DNA of 64,000 bases from Acidimicrobiales bacterium (GTDB taxonomy: Bacteria; Actinomycetota; Acidimicrobiia; Acidimicrobiales; JAKAVM01). This document shows, in pieces, positions 51,921-61,400 of this stretch (position 1 is its first letter; every line of letters starts with the position of its first letter). Both the position numbers and the translations under genes were made by a program. The notes under the pieces are model-generated. The model made no database searches. It was not told the origin of the DNA and was given only the letters and a program-made list of their open reading frames with translations. The stretch is taken from positions 1-64,000 of the forward strand of contig DAIDHF010000005.1 in the NCBI GenBank assembly GCA_027452005.1, in the 5' to 3' direction.

Positions 51921-53165
51921 TTATATTGATCTCTTGATCGTCTCCCAGGGGACATCCTTGTCTACCTGGGGTTCTTTGGGAAGACCTAAAACTCGTTCTC
52001 CAAGGATATTGCGCATAATCTCAGAGGTACCCCCTTCAATAGTGTTGGCCCGAGATCTCAAAAACCCCTTTGAAGTAGCCATTGCCTGGTCGTCGCCGGG
52101 AAGGGTCGCCATGGCCGACATCCCAGCAACGTCCACGGCCAGACTCTGTAGGCGTTGATTGTACTCGGCCTGAAAAAGTTTTGTGACCGAACCTTCTGGC
52201 CCCGGGGGCCTTCCAGACCTTCGTGACGCTGCCACCCTGAGATTGGTCATCTTGATAACCTGCCCGTCGATTGCGGCCTGGACAAGTCGGTGCCGAATGA
52301 CCTTATTATTCCAGGACCCGTTGCCTTTGGCGGCCCTGATAACCGCCTCATATGGACCTCCTCCGACATTTGCCCCACTCTCGCTACCAGCCCCAGAAAG
52401 GGCACTTCGTTCGTTCATCAAGGTGGTCGTGGCCACCTTCCACCCGTCCCCAACCTCACCGAGCCGGTGGGAGTCAGGGATTTTGACGTTCGTGAAAAAT
52501 ACCTCGTTGAACTCACTGTCGCCGGTAAGTTGCATAAGTGGCCTGACCTCGACTCCCGGGGCCTTCATGTCAACGATAAAATAAGACAGGCCCGCGTGCT
52601 TGGGAAGTTCAGGGTTCGTCCGGGCCAAGAGCAATCCAAAAGATGACATATGGGCCAAGGTTGTCCAGACTTTCTGCCCGTTTACCACCCACTCGTCGCC
52701 GTCGCGGACCGCAGACGTTGATAGGGCGGCCACGTCAGACCCGCAACCAGGCTCTGAAAATAGCTGACACCAGATCTCCCGATGTTGGGCTAGGGCAGGC
52801 AAATATCGAGCCTTGAGTTCATGGGAGCCCCACTGCAAGATAGTCGGACCTGCCATGCCGATACCGATAATATTGAACGACCTGGGTACCTTGTACTTTG
52901 AGAGGAGTTCACCTACCAACTTGGCCTCGGGGCCCTCTAATGCGGCCCCTCCATACTCCTTGGGCCAGGTCGGAGTTGCCCATCCGGCTCTGCCCAACTT
53001 CTCACACCACTCCTCATAATTGAGCGCCAGGCGAAGTTCATAGAGCCTCGCACGGTCCCCACTTTCAACTGCCTCTATCCATCCCGAGGGGAGATTTTCG
53101 CTCAACCACGAATAAAGGACCTGTTCAATCTCGCTACTCGGGGCCCTTCGATCAGCAATTGTCAT
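51921..53165 (-). CDS. Acyl-CoA dehydrogenase (FadE-like), paralogue
   Basis: 414 aa, clearly paralogous to 48957-50204: WCQLFSEPGCGSDVAALST, WVVNGQKVWTTLAHMSSFG and TIEGGTSEIMRNILGERVLG. The catalytic Glu in I-E-G-G is kept. It is the first gene of the dehydrogenase / FAD oxidase / dehydrogenase operon. The ATG has AAGGG 9 nt upstream; a stronger AAGGAGGT lies 24 nt upstream, too far for this start. A 22-bp palindrome 37 bases before the ATG is the probable operator. It likely acts in acyl-CoA beta-oxidation. Confidence 0.92.
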   Translation of the reverse strand: MTIADRRAPSSEIEQVLYSWLSENLPSGWIEAVESGDRARLYELRLALNYEEWCEKLGRAGWATPTWPKEYGGAALEGPEAKLVGELLSKYKVPRSFNIIGIGMAGPTILQWGSHELKARYLPALAQHREIWCQLFSEPGCGSDVAALSTSAVRDGDEWVVNGQKVWTTLAHMSSFGLLLARTNPELPKHAGLSYFIVDMKAPGVEVRPLMQLTGDSEFNEVFFTNVKIPDSHRLGEVGDGWKVATTTLMNERSALSGAGSESGANVGGGPYEAVIRAAKGNGSWNNKVIRHRLVQAAIDGQVIKMTNLRVAASRRSGRPPGPEGSVTKLFQAEYNQRLQSLAVDVAGMSAMATLPGDDQAMATSKGFLRSRANTIEGGTSEIMRNILGERVLGLPKEPQVDKDVPWETIKRSI

Positions 53166-53201
53166 AGTTCTAAACCCTTCTGTGAAGCTACCTCCTTATA
53201 A

Positions 53202-53223
53202 TAATTGACCGGCTGGTCAATTA
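53202..53223. promoter_or_regulatory. 22-bp palindromic operator of the acyl-CoA dehydrogenase operon
   Basis: TAATTGACC (53202-53210), GGCT, GGTCAATTA (53215-53223): perfect 9-bp arms. The core TTGACCGGCTGGTCAA is one base from fully symmetric. Its size and GACCGG..GGTC pattern are typical of TetR-family sites controlling fatty-acid genes in actinobacteria. It lies 37-58 bases upstream of ATG 53165, overlapping the likely promoter. No regulator gene is adjacent. The following bases 53224-53471 hold no gene that I can support. Confidence 0.7.
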
Positions 53224-53489
53224 CGCAAGCTGGACTTTGTCTTGCTAACAGCCATTTATTTCCAGGTAGGGCAGATATACTGGGTCCGCATTTGGGACAT
53301 TTGGACTATCAAACTAAAATGGTCACTTTGTGGGGTCCTGCCGGTACTATGCCGACTCGGTCTCACAAGCTTGCATCACCCGGAGTTGGACGGACAAGAG
53401 GGAACGACACATTGTCCGGCTAGTCCTGGCTCAGGCTTCTCCTCACCGGTGGGCCTGATCGGGTTATCTGGGTGGCGCGAATATATTTT

Positions 53490-55361
53490 ATGAAGTGGAA
53501 AATGAAATTTTCCGATCCGAAGTTGGCCGGGAGTTGGTACAACAAGTTAGGGCTGGCAGCGTCGCTCACGGTTTGCGCGATGGTGGTCGCAACAGCGGGC
53601 GCGCCCGCATGGGCAGATGCCCAGCACCGGGTATCGGCCCGGAAATCCTCCACGCTTTTAGGCACCAAAAAAGGCGTTACTGCGCACGTAAAAGCTAAAT
53701 TATCCAAAGAAACCCTCAAGTCAAAGGTGAAGGCACCTAAGAATAACTTGCGCGTTTATAGACCATACAAGATCCTTCCTCCAACTTTTGGAAACCAAAG
53801 CACCGCTCGAATTGCTCCGTCTTTGGCCTTAGTGGAAACAACTTTTACTGCCAAAATGTCGGTTCCCGCTCCCAGCCTAGATCAAGGTGCCCTGAGTCAA
53901 CTTGAGACTACCTTGGCAAGCCAGGTGGCGAACGGAGGAATTTCCGGCGATCAAGGTGCTATTCAAGATGCTCTAGTAAGGGCCATTGACCAAGACCCCA
54001 CTGCGTACCTCAAGCCTACCGGCGACGTCCAGACCACCGCAGTTCAAGCAGTAGAGATTGGGACCGGGGTGATCGTCGCTCCCAACGGTTACATCGTAGT
54101 ATCCTCACAAGTTGTAACCCCCGCCAAGCGGATCGTTCGCAATGCCTTTGACTTCGAAGGACTTGCAAGTCTTGCTCGCCAAGATGCTAGTGAGCTGGCG
54201 GCAAGCGCCTCGGGAACCTTGAACCCGGCAGAAATCTCAACCCTTACTGATGCGTCGTCCAAATATAACGCCCAGTACGTTACGGTCGGTCCGGTTTCGT
54301 CCCAAACCACCGTTCAGCTAGGAAATGCTACAACCGGGATTGAAGGTGGCCGCAAAGGAGTTCTTGCCAAGGTTGTGAGGACCCTAGACGCAAAGTCAAC
54401 TGCTCCTGCCGGATTGACCTTATTGAAGATATCCGGAACTAATAACTTGGACGCGGCACAACTTGGGAGTCCTCCAAAAGATTATTTGCTCAATTTCACC
54501 AGCAACCCCAAAAGCAAGTCTTCGTCCCGAGTCGCTCCTCCCAAAGTGCGCCAGGTACTTGGGTACACCAAGCCCAGCAATTATGCCGAGGTTGGGTATA
54601 ACTCAAATAGCGACTTTGCGAGTTACGCGTCACCCTCTCAGGTCATCAGGGTCAGCTCTGTAGTATCGGGCATCAAATCAGCTAACGCAGGCGTAAGGAA
54701 CGGATATGAGTTTACAAGTGGGCTCGAACCGGGTTCTGTCGGATCAGTTGTGGTAAATAAACAATTTCAGGTTGTCGGGATGATAACAAGTCCCTCTACC
54801 GGGCAATTCGCGTCTAACCTCCCAAACACGTCGCTCGTGGTTGATTCCAGCCAGATTCAAAAACTTATCGACTATTACAAGATCGAGAACTCGGGCTCGA
54901 CGACTAACTCACTTTACGCCAACGCATTTAACTTTTGGTTTGCCAGACAGTACTCCAACGCCCTCCCGGTATTTGAATCCATAAGTTCTCTCTCTCCGGC
55001 AGATCCCTATGCCAAGAACTATGCTGCACTATCCAACCAGCTAATAGACCGAGGTATGGATAAAACCGGGGTGTCCGTATGGGGAATAATCGTGATCGTG
55101 CTCTTAGCGCTAACCGCACTTGGTTGTCTAATAGTCCCGGGAGAGATCGGGAAGCGACGCTCGGTAATCTTTCAGAAACTTTCTCTGTTTGTTGGTCTTC
55201 GAAGAGATTACAACACGTCCAAGAACCCAGCATCGACAACAACCTCACGCCCTGGAGATTTCGACCAGCAAAGCAACCGAGATGAGTCCACTGAAGGCCT
55301 TGGTGATCCCGAGCCATTAGACCCAAACAGTGATCGGGTTTCAGCGACAGTTGACACCTGA
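53490..55361 (+). CDS. Exported HtrA-like membrane protein with degenerate catalytic triad
   Basis: 623 aa from ATG 53490; GTG 53472 and ATG 53502 are alternatives, none with a Shine-Dalgarno. The signal peptide (LGLAASLTVCAMVVATAGAP) has a likely cleavage after AWA. A trypsin-like fold is suggested by VEIGTGVIVAPNGYIVVSSQ and by GLTLLKISG and SVGSVVVNKQFQVVGMI. In active HtrA proteins these read TNxHV, DLALLK and GNSGGP, so His is Q207, Asp is G308 and Ser is V417: all three are lost. A TPR-like stretch (FWFARQYSNALPVFESISSL) follows, then a C-terminal membrane helix (VWGIIVIVLLALTALGCLIV) and a hydrophilic tail. A binding role is inferred. Confidence 0.75.
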   Translation: MKWKMKFSDPKLAGSWYNKLGLAASLTVCAMVVATAGAPAWADAQHRVSARKSSTLLGTKKGVTAHVKAKLSKETLKSKVKAPKNNLRVYRPYKILPPTFGNQSTARIAPSLALVETTFTAKMSVPAPSLDQGALSQLETTLASQVANGGISGDQGAIQDALVRAIDQDPTAYLKPTGDVQTTAVQAVEIGTGVIVAPNGYIVVSSQVVTPAKRIVRNAFDFEGLASLARQDASELAASASGTLNPAEISTLTDASSKYNAQYVTVGPVSSQTTVQLGNATTGIEGGRKGVLAKVVRTLDAKSTAPAGLTLLKISGTNNLDAAQLGSPPKDYLLNFTSNPKSKSSSRVAPPKVRQVLGYTKPSNYAEVGYNSNSDFASYASPSQVIRVSSVVSGIKSANAGVRNGYEFTSGLEPGSVGSVVVNKQFQVVGMITSPSTGQFASNLPNTSLVVDSSQIQKLIDYYKIENSGSTTNSLYANAFNFWFARQYSNALPVFESISSLSPADPYAKNYAALSNQLIDRGMDKTGVSVWGIIVIVLLALTALGCLIVPGEIGKRRSVIFQKLSLFVGLRRDYNTSKNPASTTTSRPGDFDQQSNRDESTEGLGDPEPLDPNSDRVSATVDT

Positions 55362-56111
55362 GGGTAAATTCTCCTGAGCCCACTTTACCGAGTCCCCTGC
55401 TATCGAGGGATGAAATCCTGCCCGCATGAGTTCTCGGGTTGCATCTTGGCCATTTCCGAGGGTGCCGAGCAACTCTTGGGCCATTGCCCGTGAACGATCC
55501 CTCATGACCTCGAGAGTTGGGTTCGAAGTGGGCGGCTCAAATTCACCCGTGTACATATCGGCAAGATCTTCTGGTAACCGTCGAACTTGGTTTGTGGTCA
55601 ACCAGGGCATCTTGCGTCTTACTGACACGGACGTGAGGGTACCGCGTTCAACTCGTCCTGGTCTGACCATCCCAAAGTCGATACACCGGTTCAGGATCCT
55701 TGCAATTGGAGAGTTCTTGGACGTGGAGTTTCCAACACCAAGCCACCGGGCCCAGTGGTTGGCGTTGAACCTAAATCCCGAGGGAGCCCCCTCTAGATAC
55801 CAGGCGCTCCTCCTCAAAAACCACGTTGAGGCCGGACCTAATATTGGCAACCAGTACCGCTCGACGTACTCGGACCGGGGGTCATGGCCGTGGGCGTCTA
55901 CAAAGTTGTCCTCCCAACTGGACACGTAGACTAACTCACCGAGAGGGAGCCTCTTTGAGCGCTCGGTACGTACGTTAGTTTGCGTACTTATGGCCCCAGT
56001 CCATGTCGGAGTGGGGTGGCTCCCGCTAGAAGGCCTGGTTTGCCGGGCGGGCGGTTCGGCCAGGGTTTCACAAGTGGACAAAGTGGCAGGCTGTATGACT
56101 GAAGTTTTCAT
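55341..56111 (-). CDS. Conserved actinobacterial protein of unknown function
   Basis: 256 aa from ATG 56111, the codon placed 6 nt after a good promoter; the frame is open to GTG 56126. After a Pro/Thr-rich N-terminus, the core reads YVERYWLPILGPASTWFLRR, ARWLGVGNSTSKNSPIARIL and RKMPWLTTNQVRRLPEDLAD. The pattern of short helices with a GVGNSTSKNSP turn looks like a winged-helix DNA-binding region; similar proteins are seen widely in actinobacteria (from memory), always unnamed. No membrane segment. Its 3' end overlaps the convergent HtrA-like gene by 21 bases. Function unassigned. Confidence 0.75.
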   Translation of the reverse strand: MKTSVIQPATLSTCETLAEPPARQTRPSSGSHPTPTWTGAISTQTNVRTERSKRLPLGELVYVSSWEDNFVDAHGHDPRSEYVERYWLPILGPASTWFLRRSAWYLEGAPSGFRFNANHWARWLGVGNSTSKNSPIARILNRCIDFGMVRPGRVERGTLTSVSVRRKMPWLTTNQVRRLPEDLADMYTGEFEPPTSNPTLEVMRDRSRAMAQELLGTLGNGQDATRELMRAGFHPSIAGDSVKWAQENLPSGVNCR

Positions 56112-56117
56112 GCCATT

Positions 56118-56146
56118 ACAGTACACCTAGTTTAGTTCTATTTCAA
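56118..56146 (-). promoter_or_regulatory. Predicted leaderless promoter of the conserved unknown gene
   Basis: Minus strand: TTGAAA (56141-56146), 17 nt, TACTGT (56118-56123), 6 nt, ATG 56111. Near-consensus -35 with ideal spacing. The AT-rich gap to pepA (56127-56182) also contains three TTTCA-type direct repeats. Confidence 0.55.
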
Positions 56147-56182
56147 TACCTTTCAGTATATTTCTTTCATATAAAAACTACC

Positions 56183-57667
56183 TTACCTGAAAGCCCCACT
56201 TGACGTGATGAACTCGACCAAGGTTCGGACCCCAAAGCCGGTTGCTCCTTTTTGGAGTACCCCTTCATCTACAGTCGATCTGGCCGGACCAGCAATGTCA
56301 AGATGCGCCCAGTGGTTGGGCGGAGCGAACTCCTTTAGGAACAGCCCGGCAGTGATTGAACCGCCGGCCCCTCCTGGGGAGCCAACATTTTTGATGTCAG
56401 CTATCTCCGAGTCGATATGCTTTCGATAAAAATCAGGAAGTGGCAGCCTCCAGAGATCTTCCCCGGCTCGTTGAGCAGATTTGATCAAGCCGTCAACTAG
56501 ACGAGTGTCGTCCCCCATGACCCCGGCAATCTTGTCTCCGAGGGCAACCACGCACGCGCCAGTTAACGTGGCTAGGTCAATAGTTGCTGCCGGTTCTAAT
56601 TCGCAGGCAATGCTCAAGGCGTCTGCTAGGATAAGCCTGCCTTCAGCGTCAGTATTGAGTACTTCTATAGTTTTCCCGTTTCTCGCCACGAGAACGTCGC
56701 CAGGCTTTGTAGCACTTCCACTCGGCATATTTTCAACGAGTGGAATGAGTCCAACCACCGGTCCTTTATGCTTTAGACGTGCCAGACATGCTAGGGTCCC
56801 GACAACGGCTGCTGCACCACTCATGTCGGTCTTCATGGTCTCCATGCCTCCGGCAGATTTCAGTGACAGTCCCCCTGAGTCGAAGGTGACCCCTTTACCT
56901 ACCAAGACTACAGGTGCCTTACCCTTGTTGAGCCTCAAGGTGATAAACCGGGGCGGTTCATTTGACCCCTTTGACACCCCGATAACTCCACCAAGTCTTT
57001 CTGTAGCGATCTTCTTCTCGTCCCAAATCTCGATTTCCACCCCGCTGGACTTGAGAAACTCTTTGGCCGAGCTCTCAAAATTCTTTGGCGTCATAGTACC
57101 CGCTGGCTCATTTACCAGGTCTCTGGCAAAGGCAACGCAGGACGAGATAACTTTGGCACGTTCGACCCCGGATTTTATGGACTGAACCTGTGAAGTAACC
57201 AAACATAGATTCTTGACCTGGTTAGACCCTTTATTCCTATCGAGATTAACCTTCGACTTGTACTTTTCAAACCTGTAGCTAGCTAGCAAGATACCTTCCA
57301 CGAAGCTGGCAACAGCCTTCTTCTGGTCCAACCTCTTGGGAATAATTCCGTCAAGATATACAGCACAGTTTTCCCCATGTAAGGCCCTTAGTAGCTTCGC
57401 ACCGAGGGTTCTAAGCGAGAGATAGTCCAACTTTGTCCCCTCTCCCAGTCCGATACAGACGGCTGCTTGGCCATTTAGGGCGGGTAAGTTCAATACGTCG
57501 CCAAAGTCTCCTGAGAAGTTACGTCGGGACAGGTATAGCTCATCAAGGTCAACAATGCCCGACACGTTTGCCCGAAAACCCTTAGAGGTTCTAAAAAGCC
57601 CAAGTCCAATCTGGTCACCTCCTGCAGGCTCCCGTGACTGAACGGATACATTGAGATCAATTGGCAA
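56183..57667 (-). CDS. pepA: Leucyl aminopeptidase (PepA, M17 family)
   Basis: Removes N-terminal residues from peptides; two-metal cytosolic enzyme, usually a hexamer. 494 aa with the catalytic domain in the C-terminal half. Metal and catalytic residues lie in VLVGKGVTFDSGGLSLK, METMKTDMSGAAAVVG and EVLNTDAEGRLILADALS, all intact. The N-terminal domain (1-160) is less conserved, as usual. The TTG start has AAAGGA 9 nt upstream. It is a single gene between the unknown protein and the cobalamin adenosyltransferase. PepA can also act as a DNA-binding protein in other bacteria; nothing here shows that. Confidence 0.95.
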   Translation of the reverse strand: MPIDLNVSVQSREPAGGDQIGLGLFRTSKGFRANVSGIVDLDELYLSRRNFSGDFGDVLNLPALNGQAAVCIGLGEGTKLDYLSLRTLGAKLLRALHGENCAVYLDGIIPKRLDQKKAVASFVEGILLASYRFEKYKSKVNLDRNKGSNQVKNLCLVTSQVQSIKSGVERAKVISSCVAFARDLVNEPAGTMTPKNFESSAKEFLKSSGVEIEIWDEKKIATERLGGVIGVSKGSNEPPRFITLRLNKGKAPVVLVGKGVTFDSGGLSLKSAGGMETMKTDMSGAAAVVGTLACLARLKHKGPVVGLIPLVENMPSGSATKPGDVLVARNGKTIEVLNTDAEGRLILADALSIACELEPAATIDLATLTGACVVALGDKIAGVMGDDTRLVDGLIKSAQRAGEDLWRLPLPDFYRKHIDSEIADIKNVGSPGGAGGSITAGLFLKEFAPPNHWAHLDIAGPARSTVDEGVLQKGATGFGVRTLVEFITSSGAFR

Positions 57668-57737
57668 CTTTCTATGTCCTTTCTAGCTTCACCCCAACGA
57701 GTCTAGGTTCCTATTGAGACCTGGGTATAACCCCGAG

Positions 57738-58334
57738 TCAGTTTTTCGGGCTCGAGCTGGCGTGTTTGGCTAATAGATGGTCAGACTCTTGCCACCTTGC
57801 TAGTGCCCACAGAAGGTCCGAGAGACGATTTAGGTATGACACAATTGCGTTATCGGCCAGGTCGAGACCAACGACTAATCGCTCGGCCCGCCGAACTATA
57901 GTTCTAGCAAAATCAAGGTGTGCCGAGACCAAGTTGGACCCAGGGATTACAAACTCATTTGGCATCTCATATTTCGTCGCGGCCAGATCTACAAGTCCTT
58001 CGAGGCGCAGTACCATGTCGTTGGTAACCACGCTAGAGGTTGCCACTAACTTGTCCCTGTTTGCGGGATTAGTTGCCACCTCTCCCATTACAATCCAAAG
58101 GTCCCGCTCTAAAGAGATTACGATCTCCACTAATTCTGAACCAGTGGGGAGGTAGGCCCTGGCAAGCCCTATGGCTGACTGGGCCTCATCTATTGCCCCG
58201 TTTGCCTCAATAATTAGAGCATTCTTAGATACTCGGCCCCCATAGAGAAGGCCAGTAGTTCCATCGTCACCTTTTTTAGTGTAGATCTTCATGTATGGAC
58301 TCACCCTAGCATCTCTAAGGAACGGTTTCGTCAT
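57738..58334 (-). CDS. pduO: PduO-type cob(I)alamin adenosyltransferase
   Basis: Makes adenosylcobalamin from cob(I)alamin and ATP. The ATP site is KIYTKKGDDGTTGLLYGGRVSK; RTIVRRAERLVVGLD and YLNRLSDLLWALARW are the other family signatures. 198 aa from ATG 58334, which has GGAG 6 nt upstream; a second ATG at 58292 would start at the conserved MKIYTKK. It diverges from metH, which uses methylcobalamin, and supplies the coenzyme for the mutase at 44-45 kb. No cobalamin riboswitch features were seen in the 161-base divergent gap. Confidence 0.94.
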   Translation of the reverse strand: MTKPFLRDARVSPYMKIYTKKGDDGTTGLLYGGRVSKNALIIEANGAIDEAQSAIGLARAYLPTGSELVEIVISLERDLWIVMGEVATNPANRDKLVATSSVVTNDMVLRLEGLVDLAATKYEMPNEFVIPGSNLVSAHLDFARTIVRRAERLVVGLDLADNAIVSYLNRLSDLLWALARWQESDHLLAKHASSSPKN

Positions 58335-58495
58335 AGATTACTCCGCCGAGGGCTGGAGCTTTACGGCTCTTTAGGCTTCAATCTGTCTTGGGTCTCTCTG
58401 TGCTGTCTGTCTGTGAGCAATAATTTTCCTGATAGTCATATGTAACCATGAGCAATCACAGATAAATACCTTGATGAGAACTGGGGCTGTAGCTG

Positions 58496-61400
58496 ATGGC
58501 AAATGGCGCAGTTATGAACTGTATCCCTTTAGTGGCTAGGCTAGAGGTGGTGGAAAATTCAATTCTAACGGCGCTCAAAGAACGGGTTGTAATTTACGAC
58601 GGGGCTACTGGCACCAACCTCCAGCTTCGTGATCTGGGGCCAGACGATTTTGGTGGCCCGGCTCTCGAGGGCTGCAACGAGTTATTGTGTGCTAGTCGGC
58701 CTGACATAATCCGTGAACTACATGCCTCATTTTTCCAGGTTGGAGTGGACGTAGTTGAAACCAACACATTCGGGTCCATTGGTCCGGTATTAGCTGAGTA
58801 CGGCCTTGCCGAGAGGGCATATGAGCTCAACTTGGCCGGAGCGAGACTCGCTCGTGAGGTGGCCAACGACTTTTCTGGGGACGGTAGGTATCGCTGGATA
58901 GCTGGATCTATGGGTCCAGGAACCAAACTTCCCTCCCTTGGACAAATCAGCTTTGTCGAGCTAAGACAAGCATATGAGGTTCAAGCTCGGGGCCTAATTG
59001 AAGGAGGTGTCGATCTGTTATTGATCGAGACCTCCTATGACCTGCTCCAGATTAAGGCGGCCATGATCGGGGCACGAAGGGCAATGGAGGCCCAAGGGCG
59101 CAGCGTACCCCTCCAAATTCAGGTGACTGTCGAGTTGACCGGCAGGATGCTCCTCGGTACCGAAATCGGCGCGGCACTTACCTCGATCGACGCCATGAAA
59201 CCCGATATCTTCGGGATGAACTGTGCTACCGGCCCCGTAGAGATGTCTGAGCACATCCGGTATCTGTCGCGTCACTCTCGGATGCCTATTTCCACACTTC
59301 CCAATGCTGGCCTACCCAGTGTTGTAGACGGAAAGATGCACTATGACCTCTCTCCAGATGGCCTGGCAAGCGCCCTGGAGACTTTTATCTTGGAGTACGG
59401 CGTAAACGTGGTAGGGGGATGCTGCGGGACAACCCCTGAGCACCTTGACCTGGTAGTAAAGCGGTGTGGAAACCTGAACCCCAAACCACGTCAACCCATC
59501 CACGAGGCCGGAGTGTCTTCAATATATACGAACGTGTCCTTCGCCCAAGACACCTCATATCTGTCAATTGGGGAACGATCCAACGCCAATGGGTCAAAGA
59601 AGTTCCGTGAGGCCATGTTGGCAAAGGACTGGGACACGTGCCTGGCTATTGGAGCCGAACAAACCAAAGAAGGGTCACACTTGGTGGATGTATGTGTTGA
59701 CTATGCCGGTGCCAACGGAGTTGAAGACATGGCCGAGGTCATAAGCCGATTTGCCACCAAGGTACCTCTACCGATCATGCTTGACTCAACCGAGGCAGAG
59801 GTGATCGAGGCCGGACTCCAGCTAATTGGTGGACGTGCCATTTTGAACTCGGTGAACCTCGAAGATGGCGACGGACCTGGAACGAGGCTCGACAAGTTCT
59901 TGACCTTGGCCCGTACTTATGGCGCGTGTGTAGTGTGCACGTGCATTGACGAACGTGGTCAAGCCAGAACGGCCCAGTGGAAGCTAGATGCCGCTAGGGC
60001 GATATATGAGGTCGCCACTGGGCGTTACGGACTTGAACCAGGTGATCTCCTCTTTGATCCCCTCGTACTCCCGATCAGTACGGGCCTTGAGGAGAGCCGG
60101 CGAGATGCCATAGAGACAATTGAGGCCATAAAATTAATAAAGGCCGAGATTCCCGGCACATATACAGTGGTGGGCCTGTCGAACATATCCTTTGGATTGA
60201 ACCCGGCCGCCCGTCACGTACTCAACTCGGTCTTTTTAGACGAATGCATTAAGGCCGGATTAGATGGAGCTATTGCTCACTCGGGTAAGATCATCCCGCT
60301 GAACAAGATAGATGAGCGTCAAAAGGAGATCTGCCTCGATCTAATATATGACCGGCGAAAATATCTGGCTGATCCCACAACATCTAAGTCTGAATCCGAT
60401 ACTAGCAACCAGTCTGATACCTCTATTGTCACCTACGATCCCCTCCAGGAACTCCTGAGTGCCTTTGAAGGCGTAACTGCGACCTCACAGGTAAAAGAAG
60501 ACCGGTCCGGATGGCCCATCGACAAAATCTTGTCTCACCGCATTATTGACGGAGACAAGGATGGACTCGAACACGACCTCCAAAGGGCCCTAGATGAGGG
60601 CATCGTGGCACTGGACATTGTGAACAACGTGCTCTTAGAGGGCATGAAGGTGGTTGGTGACCTGTTCGGTAAGGGCGAGATGCAGTTACCATTTGTCTTG
60701 CAATCTGCCGAGACTATGAAGAGGGCCGTAAACTACTTGGAACCCTTTATGGATAAGTCCCAGGACTCTGGCAAAGGGAAACTTGTTCTGGCAACCGTCA
60801 AAGGTGACGTACACGATATCGGAAAGAACCTTGTCGACATCATCTTGTCCAACAACGGGTACGACGTATTCAATCTGGGTATCAAGGTGTCAATCTCTGA
60901 GATGATTTCCAAGGCCCAAGAAGTGCAGGCCGATGCAATCGGAATGAGTGGGCTGTTGGTAAAGTCAACCCTTATCATGAAGGAGAATCTCGAAGAGCTA
61001 AACTCTAGGTCCCTATCTAACATCCCGGTTCTTCTTGGTGGAGCTGCGCTAACTAGGAGTTTCGTCGAGACCGACCTACGGAAAGTCTACCAAGGACGCC
61101 TTTTTTATGGACGTGATGCCTTTGAGGGACTAAGAACCATGAACCGGCTCATGGACATTAAAATTGGAGCAGAACCCGACGACCCCGAGTTCGGGCGAGA
61201 GTTACTCAATCGAGAAATGCCCATGAGAAAGAGTGAACGCGACGCCCTAGAGGCAGAACGCCTCCGTCAAGCTGGTCTGCTCCCCAAGAGATCTCCCAGT
61301 GTGATTACTGATAATCCGGTCTTCACTCCACCCTTTGTTGGGGTAAGAGTTGCCAAGGGTATATTCATAGACGAAATTGCCGAATACATCAATGACACAG

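Noticed and set aside
53224-53471. Short open frames in the gap before the HtrA-like gene
   Set aside because: They lack start signals, recognisable motifs and typical codon use; treated as non-coding.
58335-58495. Possible cobalamin riboswitch between pduO and metH
   Set aside because: No B12-box-like conserved stretch or suitable long leader was seen.
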